Source of the DNA: CAZIPE01 sp964541305 | GTDB taxonomy: Bacteria > Patescibacteriota > Saccharimonadia > Saccharimonadales > UBA7683 | Reading direction: 5' to 3' | Length of the DNA: 64,000 nt | Assembly: GCA_964541305.1 (NCBI GenBank) | Contig: CAZIPE010000003.1 | Span: forward strand, 7,408-71,407 | Shown here: piece after piece, positions 8,147 to 16,809 of the stretch | How the letters are laid out: each line of letters begins with the position of its first letter | Position numbering within the stretch: the first letter of the stretch is position 1 | The notes under the pieces: generated by a model | Told to the model about the DNA's origin: nothing | What the model saw: only the letters and a program-made list of their open reading frames with translations | Databases searched by the model: none | Position numbers and translations under genes: made by a program

Positions 8147-8461
8147 ATGAAAAAAATATCACAACTTACCATCGCACTCGTAATAATGCTTAGTTTCATC
8201 GTTACGACTGCTAGAGTCAACGCACAAGCTATTGAAGTAGACGAAGATCCATCTACAAGTCAGCTAGAGGCAGATACAACAGTGGAAGAAACAGCTACAA
8301 CTGAAGAAGAAACAAAAGATGCAGGCGTACCAGAAACAGGCTTTGCTCCTCAGCAAAATAAGGTCTTGGCGAGCTCTCTCGTATTTGTTGGCGGTGCAGC
8401 AATTGGCGGTGCACTCGGCTTTGGAATTGTACAGCTTCGACGTAAGAATCAAGCTCAGTAA
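8147..8461 (+). CDS. Small secreted surface protein with a VPETG sorting signal
   Basis: 104 residues from ATG 8147. A signal peptide (KKISQLTIALVIMLSFIVTT, cleavage near NAQA) is followed by an acidic Thr/Glu-rich stretch, then VPETG, a hydrophobic helix (SSLVFVGGAAIGGALGFGIV) and a basic tail RRKNQAQ. This is the LPxTG-type cell-wall sorting architecture with Val in place of Leu. A sortase gene is at 21024 and is a plausible partner. The mature exposed part is only ~50 residues, so it may act as a stub or a scaffold. Function unknown. Confidence 0.8.
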   Translation: MKKISQLTIALVIMLSFIVTTARVNAQAIEVDEDPSTSQLEADTTVEETATTEEETKDAGVPETGFAPQQNKVLASSLVFVGGAAIGGALGFGIVQLRRKNQAQ

Positions 8462-8671
8462 ATCCCTTACCTACATTGCATCTCGATGTGAAAATGGAGT
8501 ACACTATATAGTACAGTGTGGACGACAATATATGTGCGTCGTGACTATTCAAATACAAGATGTAATTATGATTCTGCGAGATACTCAATACTATAACGAC
8601 CAAACACTTACTACTCTGCAGTAACGTGGTTGTGTGGTTACGGTCATCCGTATGACAAGAAAGGACGTGAT

Positions 8672-10192
8672 ATGGAGATAATAGCAATTATTGTCGTTGC
8701 TCTAGTTGGTGCTGGAGTAGGTTTTGGTGGTGCGAGTGTTACGACAAAAAAGAAGTTAGGTTCTGCAGCAGAAGATGCCAAAAAGCAATTAGCTTCTGCT
8801 AAAAAAGAAGCAGATGAGCTTGTACTTCAAGCCAAGAAAGATGCCGTTAAAGTTGCAGAAGATGCTAAGAAGGAAGAAGAAAAACGACGACGCGAAGTAA
8901 AAGAAACTGAAAATCGTTTACTGACCCGCGAAGAATCGCTGGATAAAAAGCTTGATGAACTCGATAAGCGCAGCAACAAGCTTCGCGCCAGTGAAGATGA
9001 GCTCGATAAATTAAAAGATGAAGTTCGGGCTATCCGAACAAACGCGAAAGAGAAGCTAGAAAAAATAGCCAAACTTACCAAAGCAGATGCTGAACAGAAA
9101 TTACTTCAGATGACGGAACGAGATATTAAGCACGATCTCGAAGGTTTAATTGCAAAGTTACAGCGTGAAGCAGTTGAGACCGCCGAAGAAAAAGCTCAAC
9201 TCGTTATCACTCAGGCGATGGAGCGCATGGCGAGTGAAGTGACAACTGAAAAGACTGTTACTGCCATGAAGTTAGAAGACGAGGAGATGAAGGGTAGAAT
9301 CATAGGTAAAGAAGGGCGCAATATTCAAGCCCTTCAGCGTGCTACGGGTGTTGATATTCTCGTTGACGATACTCCAGGAATGATAATTCTTTCGAGCTTT
9401 GACCCTATTCGCAGACAAGTTGCGCGTGCGGCGCTTGAGATTTTGCTAAAAGATGGGCGAATTCATCCCGGGCGTATTGAAGAGGTGGTGGAAAAAGCTC
9501 AGAAGCAAATTGATAAAGAAATTGACATGGCCGGTGAAGATGCCGTGCGCGAAGTTGGCGTGGTTGGTATGGTACCGAAGGAAATGTCGCGATTACTTGG
9601 TGAACTTAAGTTCCGTACCAGTTATGGCCAAAACGTATTAAAGCACAGTACCGAAATGGCACACATTGCAGCCAGTATTGCCGAAGAACTTGGTATTGAT
9701 GTGAAGACCGTTAAAACTGCCGCACTGCTCCATGATGTGGGTAAGGCGCTGACCCACAAGATAGAGGGCAAGCATCACCATATAAGTGCAGAGATGGCTC
9801 GTAAGTACGGCATGCCCGAAGAGATTGTGCATGCCATTGAGGCTCATCACGACGACATTGAGGCAACAACCCCCGCAGCGATGGTTGTTCGTGTGGTAGA
9901 CGCCCTTTCTGCAGCTCGACCAGGTGCTCGAAACATCAGTGCAGAAAACTTTGTTGAACGCATGCGCGAGCTAGAAAATATTGCCACAGGCTTTTCTGGA
10001 ATCGATAAAGCCTTTGCAATCTCAGCTGGTCGTGAAGTACGCGTTATTGTACAGCCCAAGAGTATTGATGATCTTTCAGCTATAAAACTTGCGCGCGACA
10101 TAGCCAACAAGATTGAAAGCACTATGCAGTACCCAGGTACCATAAAGGTCAACGTTATACGCGAAACCCGTGCGATAGAATACGCTAAATAA
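8672..10192 (+). CDS. rny: Ribonuclease Y
   Basis: 506 residues from ATG 8672, preceded by AAGGA. RNase Y is the membrane-bound endonuclease that starts mRNA decay. Order of domains: N-terminal membrane helix (IIAIIVVALVGAGVGFGGA), long Lys/Glu/Asp-rich coiled coil to ~residue 190, KH domain (GRIIGKEGRNIQALQRATGV), HD domain (ALLHDVGKALTHK, AIEAHHDDIEA) and a conserved C-terminus. Length and order match the family. It stands alone, 210 nt after the previous gene. Confidence 0.97.
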   Translation: MEIIAIIVVALVGAGVGFGGASVTTKKKLGSAAEDAKKQLASAKKEADELVLQAKKDAVKVAEDAKKEEEKRRREVKETENRLLTREESLDKKLDELDKRSNKLRASEDELDKLKDEVRAIRTNAKEKLEKIAKLTKADAEQKLLQMTERDIKHDLEGLIAKLQREAVETAEEKAQLVITQAMERMASEVTTEKTVTAMKLEDEEMKGRIIGKEGRNIQALQRATGVDILVDDTPGMIILSSFDPIRRQVARAALEILLKDGRIHPGRIEEVVEKAQKQIDKEIDMAGEDAVREVGVVGMVPKEMSRLLGELKFRTSYGQNVLKHSTEMAHIAASIAEELGIDVKTVKTAALLHDVGKALTHKIEGKHHHISAEMARKYGMPEEIVHAIEAHHDDIEATTPAAMVVRVVDALSAARPGARNISAENFVERMRELENIATGFSGIDKAFAISAGREVRVIVQPKSIDDLSAIKLARDIANKIESTMQYPGTIKVNVIRETRAIEYAK

Positions 10193-10215
10193 CGGCTAGT
10201 AGAAAGGTACATCCT

Positions 10216-10749
10216 ATGATAAAGATTTGGTTTGAGCCACATAGCATAACGACAGACAACGAAGCTGACTTGGCTAGTGGTTGGAATGATGTTGATCTTT
10301 CCGAAGAAGGACGTAAGCGCTTACATGATCAATGGCCACCAAGATATCAAGAGCGTAAAGTTGATATTATCTTTTCATCTGATTTACAGCGTGCGTATAA
10401 ATGTGGAGCCCTCGTATCAAATCAGTGCCGAATTCCTATGTATGTCGATGCTCGTTTACGGGAGTGTGATTATGGAGATTTAACGCAGGCACCAAAAAGC
10501 GAAGTCGATTCTCAGAAAGCCGAACGTATCAGCCAACCGTTTCCGGGCGGTGAAAGCTATCAGCAGTGTGCAGATAGAATAAAAGACTTTTTAGATTGGT
10601 TGAAAACTAACTTTGATGGTAAAACGGTTGTAATTATAGGCCACCGGGCTACCCAGTATGGTCTCGAGCACCATTTAAAGAGTAAAGACCTTAAAACTTG
10701 TGTTACTGAGCCATGGGCGTATCAGCCGGGCTGGCAGTACGAACTTTAG
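10216..10749 (+). CDS. Histidine-phosphatase (phosphoglycerate mutase-like) family protein with altered RHG motif
   Basis: 177 residues. SGWNDVDLSEEGRKRL, IIFSSDLQRAYKCG, LRECDYGDL and VIIGHRATQYGLEHHL follow the histidine phosphatase fold. The catalytic RHG at the N-terminus reads EPHSIT: the His is kept but the Arg and Gly are replaced by Pro and Ser. The second His (IIGHR) and the acid (REC) are present. It may be a phosphatase with an unusual site or an inactive homologue. It lies 24 nt after rny with AGAAAGG before the ATG. Confidence 0.8.
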   Translation: MIKIWFEPHSITTDNEADLASGWNDVDLSEEGRKRLHDQWPPRYQERKVDIIFSSDLQRAYKCGALVSNQCRIPMYVDARLRECDYGDLTQAPKSEVDSQKAERISQPFPGGESYQQCADRIKDFLDWLKTNFDGKTVVIIGHRATQYGLEHHLKSKDLKTCVTEPWAYQPGWQYEL

Positions 10750-10825
10750 CCCATTTTGCTAACTCATTGATATCAGTTATAGTTCTCTGGTACAATAAGC
10801 ATAACCTAAATAAGGAATACGCTAT

Positions 10826-11869
10826 ATGGATCCAAATGATGGGGTTACACCATCTGCTCCGCGACTAGATAGTAGTCCTGGGCAACCTCAACAGCCACTG
10901 CAGCCTGAGTTCACTCAGCAGCCACCACCGCCATCTATACCGGATAGCGCTCCTTCTATGCCACCAACCATGTCTTCGTCACCTCTTGATGATGTTAGTT
11001 TTGCGTCCCCAGACTCAACAGCAGCGCCCATCGTTGATATCAACAGCCCTGGTATGCCACTTACAACACCGCCAGTTGATGACGATCCGTTGAATCGACC
11101 ACCACGCCCTGCACCTCTCGAAAGTTCGTGGCAACAGCCCATACCCGAAGCTTTACCCGAAGATCAACTTGTAGCACCAAAGAAACAGCGACCAAGTATG
11201 GGTGGGAGTAAAAAAATACTCATTATTGTGGTGGGGTCAATACTTGTGGCTGGTTTGATTGCAGGCGCCGGGTTGCTTGGCTACACCAGTGGAAAAAGCG
11301 CTGGCCGTAAAACGGCACTTGCTGAGTTTCAACAACAGCAACTTGAACAACAACAAGAAACTCCTCCACCAGTCGATCCCGCAGCTGAAGTGAAACTAGA
11401 TCTTGCAACACTCAAGGACCCTACCTATAAAGACGAGGTAGTGAAGGGTGAAACAGGTAAGCAGGTTGAAACGAGCGATGGATTCGTGCTTTACGTGACA
11501 AGTATTGACCGCAACTTTAGAGTAGAAGATCCTAATTATCAGCTTGATACCAACAAAGAATTAGTAAAAGTGAATTTTGTCATGGGCAACGTCACTAAAG
11601 ATAAAGCCAAGGATCTGACCAGTTCAAGTCCACCATTTACGCTAGAGGATGCCGAAGGTGCTAAGTTGACGCCTGAAAACATTGCAAATTACGAAGGCAA
11701 GTTTGACTCAGTTAAAATAGAGCCGGGCAATCAAGCAAAGGGTTCAATTGTCTTTGCCGTAAAGAAAGGTGCTAAGCCACTTACCTTTGTGCGAGAACAA
11801 CGATATCGTCTTTCAAACCAGAACCGTGAAGTCACGACGCGTATGGAAATTATTGTCGCCCCTAAATAG
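10826..11869 (+). CDS. Membrane-anchored protein with Pro-rich N-terminus and DUF4352-like domain
   Basis: 347 residues. Residues 1-~125 are Pro/Gln/Ser-rich and disordered (cytoplasmic), followed by one membrane helix (KILIIVVGSILVAGLIAGAG) and an extracellular domain with VKVNFVMGNVTKD, FTLEDAEGAKLTPEN and GSIVFAVKKG, the immunoglobulin-like DUF4352 pattern. A TACAAT box is at ~10792. A second DUF4352-like gene is at 30769. Probably a surface protein; ligand unknown. Confidence 0.75.
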   Translation: MDPNDGVTPSAPRLDSSPGQPQQPLQPEFTQQPPPPSIPDSAPSMPPTMSSSPLDDVSFASPDSTAAPIVDINSPGMPLTTPPVDDDPLNRPPRPAPLESSWQQPIPEALPEDQLVAPKKQRPSMGGSKKILIIVVGSILVAGLIAGAGLLGYTSGKSAGRKTALAEFQQQQLEQQQETPPPVDPAAEVKLDLATLKDPTYKDEVVKGETGKQVETSDGFVLYVTSIDRNFRVEDPNYQLDTNKELVKVNFVMGNVTKDKAKDLTSSSPPFTLEDAEGAKLTPENIANYEGKFDSVKIEPGNQAKGSIVFAVKKGAKPLTFVREQRYRLSNQNREVTTRMEIIVAPK

Positions 11870-11915
11870 AAAGTATTATCTACGTATTTGGTAAACGAAA
11901 GAATCTTAAAAAAGT

Positions 11916-12104
11916 TTAGCTTTCTTGTGAGCCACGAAAACCAAGAACCGCAACAACACCACTAGCTGCCATGTTGATGAGGACGGTATTAATAACATCG
12001 AGGTCGTTATTGACCGCCAAAATTAGTGCTGTACCAAGCCACATAGTGGCAATAATACCAGCGGTGTAGGGATATTTTACAAATAAGATTACATCTTTGA
12101 ACAT
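11916..12104 (-). CDS. Small two-helix membrane protein
   Basis: 62 residues with two hydrophobic segments (YTAGIIATMWLGTALILAV and VLINMAASGVVAVLGF). TATAAT ends exactly 6 nt before the ATG, predicting a leaderless mRNA. No family recognised. Convergent with the DUF4352-like gene. Confidence 0.7.
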   Translation of the reverse strand: MFKDVILFVKYPYTAGIIATMWLGTALILAVNNDLDVINTVLINMAASGVVAVLGFRGSQES

Positions 12105-12129
12105 ACGTTTATTATACCATAAATATACA

Positions 12130-13731
12130 CTATTTAGCTATTTTTTCGGATTTAGACTTTTCTTCTGGCGCGGGCTTTTCGACAACTGGTTTTGTAGGTT
12201 TAGGGGTGCTTTGTTCGAGTATTTTAATCTTATTCACAAATGTTTTAAACAGTTGTGGATCGCGAGTGGCAACCCGCTCAAGCCACTTACTTACCACCTC
12301 GAGCGCGCGATTGACGCTCATGTTCGAATCCGTCTCCTGCGTGTAGTCTGGTCGTTCTTTGGCAACGTAGGCGAGGCCCTCTTTGAATGCTTCGGGTAGT
12401 ACCGATGATTTTAAGCCTAATGAGTCGACCAAAGTGATGTAACTTTGTGCTGCGCGCAACATTTCACTATCTTCAACTTTTATAATCACCCCAAAGCGAT
12501 TACCACTGTTAACGACCTGGTTCATGGTGCTCAAAATGTTACCATTTTCTATAATGGCATCAATATCCTGGTTGCCAGTTTCCTTTTTGAAGTTAGCCTC
12601 AGCGACCATGCCCATTTGCCGCGTCAGATCATTTGTTTTATCTGAAGCAGGCAGCATGTTGGTAATCTTCTTCATGGCTTTATATAGATCACTTACAAAA
12701 AAGCGCAGGAATTGACCAAGTAACATTGGGATGTCGATATCACCGCTCAGTACTCGCTGATATTCTCGCAGCACTCCATAAAATGCAGCCTTCTCTTTTG
12801 GTGCTTGCGCAGAAATACCAAAATCTATGAGAGCTACACGGTTACCCGAGAGTAACTTTACATTTCCGGGGTGTGGATCACCCTGTATACGCGGCAACAT
12901 GAAAATACCACGTATATATTCAAACCCTACGAGCTTCAATTGCTGTTTTAGGTCAGACCCTAAATTCTGACGGACATATTCTTCCGGGTCCATCCCTTGT
13001 TCTTTTATGCGCAGTAGTTGGGCACATGAGATTCCGTCGATATATTCTTGTACAATCAAGTTTGGCGTACAGAGATCGGTGTACGTTTTAGGAATAATAA
13101 AATCAGTTCTGCCGAGGTACTCTTGGTATAGTTCATTACCAAATCGTGCCTCTTCAACATAGTCGGTTTCGCGCATGGTGGCTCTGCGGAAATCCTGAAG
13201 AGCACCGAGAATATTGACATCCATATTTCGGTATATTTTATTGATAAAAGCTCTAAAGAAGAAACTAATTAGCTTAAGGTCGTATGCCAGTGTTTCGCGA
13301 ATCATTGGGCGAAGAAGTTTTACGATAACCTGTGAGCCATCATCTAAGTTTGCAAAATATACCTGTCCAAAACTTCCCGCGGCAAAAGGGGTAGGGTTGA
13401 TGGCGCTAATACGGGCAAGTTGCCTAGGGGTAAGTTCCTGACGAAGTATCTGATTAATATCGAGCGGTTCGCTCTCCAGGTTTTCAAAAATTCTTAGTCT
13501 ATCTGAACTTTGCCAGTCACGCATAAACGAGCTCTTGAGGAGTACGCCTTGAAGGAACTTAACGTATACTCCGCCTAACTTCGTGAACTCATCACAAATC
13601 AGACTGTTCATTTCAGCACGCTGACCTTTGCGGTGCAGTTTATAGGCGCTGGCCACTAAACTGGTGAGCACTTTACGTCTGTGACGCTTGAGTTGCTTGA
13701 TTTGTTTATCTTGTATTGATTTGGCGCTCAT
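12130..13731 (-). CDS. ABC1/UbiB-like atypical protein kinase
   Basis: 533 residues from ATG 13731. The UbiB/AarF kinase-like motifs are present: FAAGSFGQVYFANLDDGSQV with VIVKLLRP (Ala-rich nucleotide loop and Lys), QGDPHPGNVKLL (catalytic loop) and ALIDFGISA (metal-binding DFG). The extended N-terminal motif normally KxGQ reads VKFLQGVL. UbiB proteins are ATPases that handle prenyl lipids or quinone precursors in the membrane; a quinone role is not supported here, so the substrate is open. The C-terminus is Lys/Pro/Glu-rich. It lies directly after a 53-residue membrane protein gene on the same strand. Confidence 0.85.
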   Translation of the reverse strand: MSAKSIQDKQIKQLKRHRRKVLTSLVASAYKLHRKGQRAEMNSLICDEFTKLGGVYVKFLQGVLLKSSFMRDWQSSDRLRIFENLESEPLDINQILRQELTPRQLARISAINPTPFAAGSFGQVYFANLDDGSQVIVKLLRPMIRETLAYDLKLISFFFRAFINKIYRNMDVNILGALQDFRRATMRETDYVEEARFGNELYQEYLGRTDFIIPKTYTDLCTPNLIVQEYIDGISCAQLLRIKEQGMDPEEYVRQNLGSDLKQQLKLVGFEYIRGIFMLPRIQGDPHPGNVKLLSGNRVALIDFGISAQAPKEKAAFYGVLREYQRVLSGDIDIPMLLGQFLRFFVSDLYKAMKKITNMLPASDKTNDLTRQMGMVAEANFKKETGNQDIDAIIENGNILSTMNQVVNSGNRFGVIIKVEDSEMLRAAQSYITLVDSLGLKSSVLPEAFKEGLAYVAKERPDYTQETDSNMSVNRALEVVSKWLERVATRDPQLFKTFVNKIKILEQSTPKPTKPVVEKPAPEEKSKSEKIAK

Positions 13732-13744
13732 AGAAGCGGTAGGC

Positions 13745-13906
13745 CTATTTATTCTTGCCGAAACCAATAATGAAGAGGGCAAGAGTGAATATAATTAAGC
13801 CGATATAGAGCTTAAACATGTCTCCCGCATCTTTAACAAAGAACGACATTAAGACAACGGCGATCCAGACGAACAAAATTGTGATAAAAACTGATGCGTA
13901 TTTCAT
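13745..13906 (-). CDS. 53-residue membrane protein
   Basis: ATG at 13906, TAG at 13745-13747. The translation has two hydrophobic helices: YASVFITILFVWIAVVLMSF, then after VKDAGDM a second one, KLYIGLIIFTLALFIIGFG, ending in KNK. A TATAAT lies ~35 nt upstream on the minus strand. It is 13 nt upstream of the UbiB-like gene, so the two are probably cotranscribed. No family recognised; the composition and promoter support a real small gene. Confidence 0.6.
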   Translation of the reverse strand: MKYASVFITILFVWIAVVLMSFFVKDAGDMFKLYIGLIIFTLALFIIGFGKNK

Positions 13907-13987
13907 ATATCTTTACATCCACGCGTATTCATTTTCAACTATTATATCAAAAATTCATAGAAATGTCCATATCTCTGGTCAACCAAA

Positions 13988-14015
13988 CAAAAAACCTCTG
14001 TTTATAACAGAGGTT
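13988..14015 (-). terminator. Rho-independent terminator (minus strand)
   Basis: AACCTCTG / CAGAGGTT stem (13993-14000 with 14008-14015), 7-nt loop, followed on the minus strand by a T run. It lies just after the CCA end of the tRNA-Pro-like remnant. Confidence 0.75.
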
Positions 14016-14023
14016 AAAATGCA

Positions 14024-14156
14024 TGGTCGGGGTGAAAGGACAGCGGTTCCGACCTTCTTCGTTCCAACATGCTCGAAGTAAACTTCTGCGCGTGTTCTCT
14101 CTGCGCCAAACCTTCGACCTACAATTTTCGCTAGCTAGCGAATCTTTGGTCGAAGG
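14024..14156 (-). pseudogene. Broken tRNA-Pro copy with an insert and a large hairpin
   Basis: 14024-14041 is an exact 18-nt copy of the tRNA-Pro 3' end including CCA (14212-14229), and 14107-14120 copies the next 14 nt of the T-arm (14231-14244). In the true tRNA these pieces are 1 nt apart; here 65 nt lie between them. The anticodon and D arms are replaced by a hairpin: 9-bp arms at 14111-14119 and 14148-14156 enclose a 16-bp perfect palindrome (14127-14142, centred on CTAG). No tRNA fold can be drawn. It is read as a rearranged tRNA fragment. Confidence 0.55.
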
Positions 14157-14178
14157 ATCAAGCCCATGCATCCAGCAC

Positions 14179-14203
14179 GAAAAAAGCCGCCCAAATGGAC
14201 GGC
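14179..14203 (-). terminator. Rho-independent terminator after tRNA-Pro
   Basis: On the minus strand GCCGTCC-ATTT-GGGCGGC (one G-T wobble) followed by TTTTTT, 8 nt after the tRNA 3' end. Confidence 0.8.
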
Positions 14204-14211
14204 ACTTTTCG

Positions 14212-14287
14212 TGGTCGGGGTGAAAGGACTCAAACCTTCGACCTCTCGGTCCCAAACCGAGCGCGCTATCAACTGCGCCACACCCCG
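14212..14287 (-). tRNA. tRNA-Pro (anticodon TGG)
   Basis: Read on the minus strand: acceptor CGGGGTG pairs with CACCCCG, D-arm TGGCGCAGTTGATAGCGC, anticodon stem CTCGG with loop TTTGGGA and CCGAG, T-arm with GGTTTGAGTCC, and an encoded CCA. The anticodon TGG reads proline codons. Confidence 0.95.
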
Positions 14288-14513
14288 ACGTCAGAATCGA
14301 CGTTCAGTTTCCATGAAAAATGATATTTTTCACTTCCAACTTCTGGTCGCTTCTTCCTTTCAATCTTCCAAACAGCCTAGGCTTGGTTTGAAAGATTGGT
14401 TTAAAGAAACCACTACATGTATAAAACAATGCCAATTATAGCACTACTACTGTTATATATGAAATATTCTCAAGACGGGTTAATCGGAGTATACTACCTA
14501 AGTAGATAAAATC

Positions 14514-16142
14514 ATGAAAATAAAAAACGTTGCTACTAGATTCACCTTTACTGCTTTTGCATTAGCGGTGCTTGTGGGTGGAATGTATGTTTTAGTTCAA
14601 AATAACATAGAAACCAGCGAAGTGGTGCTCACACCAGATGCCATAGTTGCGCAGGAGCTCAACAGGCAGAAAAATACAGATAAGGGTGAGGATCAGAAAT
14701 CTGACAGTGATAACGTCTCTCGCGAACAGGTCAGATTTGCTAGTAAACTAAATGCCCCGAAGCAAGTTGCTCAAAAGAGTCGGTCTGAAAATCAGAAGTT
14801 GTACTACATTCTTGCTGAGCCAAATGATCCATATTATGGTTCAGGTTGGGCGATGCAGAACATCAACGCTCCCCAAGCGTGGGATGATGCTACTGGGTCA
14901 GATTCTGTGGTTGTCGCGGTGCTTGATGGTGGGTTTGCTTTGCAACATCAAGACCTTAGTAATCAATGGTATTTGAATACCGGCGAATCGGGCGATGGAA
15001 AAGAAACAGATGGGTTGGACAATGATGATAACGGTTACGTTGACGACTGGCGAGGTTGGGATTTTACAAACATTGATAACAATCCACAAGCGGGTGCTTC
15101 AGATTCAAATGGCGCGGGCGTGTCGCACGGTACTGAGGTAGCCGGGTTGGTTGGAGCGCAGGGCAATAATAATACAGGAATTGCATCAGCTTCATGGGAT
15201 GTGTCACTTATGCCGCTTCAAGTTATGAGCGACGAGGGAACTGGTTATACCGATGATATTGTAACCGCCATCACCTACGCGGTAGATAATGGGGCAGATA
15301 TTATCAATATGAGTCTTGGGGCTTCAGGTGATGACCCTGCTGTTCGCTCTGCGGTTGATTATGCGTTTGACAACGATGTGCTAGTGGTAGCAGCCGCGGG
15401 CAATTGCGGTACCAGTAGCCAGGGCGTGTGTGCTGATCAGCCAGCCGGTGTCGTAACCTTTCCGGCCAGTTATGACCGCGTTGTGGCGGTTGGTGCGCTC
15501 GGTCAGACAAACCAACGGGCTAGCTTTAGTAGTTATGGTGAACGGCTTGATATTATGGCACCCGGAGCAGGCTCTATCACCTCAACTACCTGGACGGCAG
15601 GTAATGGCACGTCAGCCTACAAAACAACACTCAACGGTACATCATATGCCTCGCCAATTATGGCTAGTGCGGCAGCTTTAATAAAATCTATTCGGCCAGA
15701 TTCTTCAATCGATGATCTGCGAGCACTTCTCATGGCATCAACTCAAAAAGTAGCCAGTATGGGGGGGATGTTTTACACACAATCCTATGGTCACGGTCTA
15801 CTCGATATCGAGCGGTCAATTGATGTGGCGCAAAGTCTGAACGTAACTATTGAGCAGGAGCCGCTAATCTTTCAGACAGGGAACTACCAAGCCGAGGCGC
15901 GGTATCGTACGTCTGATTCGCTCGGTAGTGGGTGCGGGGTACCAGAAGGAACCTATTGCACGGTATGGATGCGTAATACTACGGAGTCGTATGATAGATT
16001 TTTACCGTATCAGCTGACAGATGCAAATAACGAAGCCGGGTGGACATGGAGTGGTGCAGTACTGAATAAAGGCGAGTGGGAGATACGAGCGAGGCAAGGT
16101 GATTCATTTACCGAGACCCCAAAGATACTTTTTAGTAAGTAA
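14514..16142 (+). CDS. Secreted subtilisin-like serine protease (S8 family)
   Basis: 542 residues. N-terminal signal/anchor helix (RFTFTAFALAVLVGGMYVLV), propeptide-like region to ~residue 105, then the S8 domain with catalytic Asp138 (VVAVLDGGF), His205 (VSHGTEVAG), oxyanion Asn297 (AAAGN) and Ser377 (NGTSYASP). A C-terminal beta-rich domain follows from ~residue 430. It acts outside the cell, so it could process host or surface proteins or provide peptides. A TATACT box is ~25 nt upstream. The region 14288-14513 before it holds only an imperfect inverted repeat around 14350-14395. Confidence 0.92.
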   Translation: MKIKNVATRFTFTAFALAVLVGGMYVLVQNNIETSEVVLTPDAIVAQELNRQKNTDKGEDQKSDSDNVSREQVRFASKLNAPKQVAQKSRSENQKLYYILAEPNDPYYGSGWAMQNINAPQAWDDATGSDSVVVAVLDGGFALQHQDLSNQWYLNTGESGDGKETDGLDNDDNGYVDDWRGWDFTNIDNNPQAGASDSNGAGVSHGTEVAGLVGAQGNNNTGIASASWDVSLMPLQVMSDEGTGYTDDIVTAITYAVDNGADIINMSLGASGDDPAVRSAVDYAFDNDVLVVAAAGNCGTSSQGVCADQPAGVVTFPASYDRVVAVGALGQTNQRASFSSYGERLDIMAPGAGSITSTTWTAGNGTSAYKTTLNGTSYASPIMASAAALIKSIRPDSSIDDLRALLMASTQKVASMGGMFYTQSYGHGLLDIERSIDVAQSLNVTIEQEPLIFQTGNYQAEARYRTSDSLGSGCGVPEGTYCTVWMRNTTESYDRFLPYQLTDANNEAGWTWSGAVLNKGEWEIRARQGDSFTETPKILFSK

Positions 16143-16160
16143 CTTTGCTACCATAGGTAT

Positions 16161-16772
16161 ATGAAAAAATTGTCTCTCGAGAAGATTGTATGGGTATTAT
16201 ATGCACTTGTTAGTGCGATTGCGTTGTACGTATGGGGTGTTCAGCTGGAATGGAGTGCAGACAGACTCAATTCCTATACCATCTTTCCGCTACTTGGCTT
16301 GCTAGCCTTTTCGCTGATGTGGGTCCACTACGCAAGCGGTTTTATTCGTGATAGATGGTTCCCTGGTGAAAGCACGAAGCGTTCCTTTAGTATTACCAGC
16401 TATCTAGTATTGGCCCTAATTTTACTTCACCCCACAGTACTGGTAGTTCAGCTGTTTCTCGATGGCTTCGGTGTGCCCCCGGCCAGCTATAAGCAGTACG
16501 TCGGGGAAGCGGGTTTCATCTGGGTAATTCTTGGAACACTTGGGCTTTCTGGCCTTCTGCTGTTTGAAGGTAAGCGATGGTTTAGTAAAAAGAGCTGGTG
16601 GAAGTATGCAAATGTCATAAATGACATCGCCGTGCTATTCATAGCGATCCATAGCCTTAAGCTTGGTCGTCACCTTCAGAGTGGTTGGTTTCTCTACCTC
16701 TGGTATTTCTATATCATCACCATGGTGCTATGCATTATTCGCAGTTACTACAAAAAACTGCCGAAAAATTGA
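16161..16772 (+). CDS. Ferric-reductase-like transmembrane (heme b) protein
   Basis: 203 residues with about six helices. His residues lie in the expected helical positions (MWVHYASGF, ILLHPTVLV, AIHSLKLGRHL), as in the ferric reductase/NOX-like domain, which carries electrons across the membrane on paired hemes. TACCAT ends 6 nt before the ATG, suggesting a leaderless mRNA. The next gene encodes a VIT1/CCC1-like iron/manganese transporter, which supports an iron-related role. No flavin domain is fused, so the electron donor is unknown. Confidence 0.75.
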   Translation: MKKLSLEKIVWVLYALVSAIALYVWGVQLEWSADRLNSYTIFPLLGLLAFSLMWVHYASGFIRDRWFPGESTKRSFSITSYLVLALILLHPTVLVVQLFLDGFGVPPASYKQYVGEAGFIWVILGTLGLSGLLLFEGKRWFSKKSWWKYANVINDIAVLFIAIHSLKLGRHLQSGWFLYLWYFYIITMVLCIIRSYYKKLPKN

Positions 16773-16809
16773 TATACTTGTCGGAGTAGATAAAAAGGAA
16801 AGAATATAC

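Noticed and set aside
8871..9081. Long open frame antisense to rny
   Set aside because: Ser-rich translation of the reverse complement of Lys/Glu/Asp-rich coiled-coil codons; a shadow of the real gene.
13947..14441. Several short open frames around tRNA-Pro
   Set aside because: They read through the tRNA, its terminator and the tRNA fragment and have no coding character.
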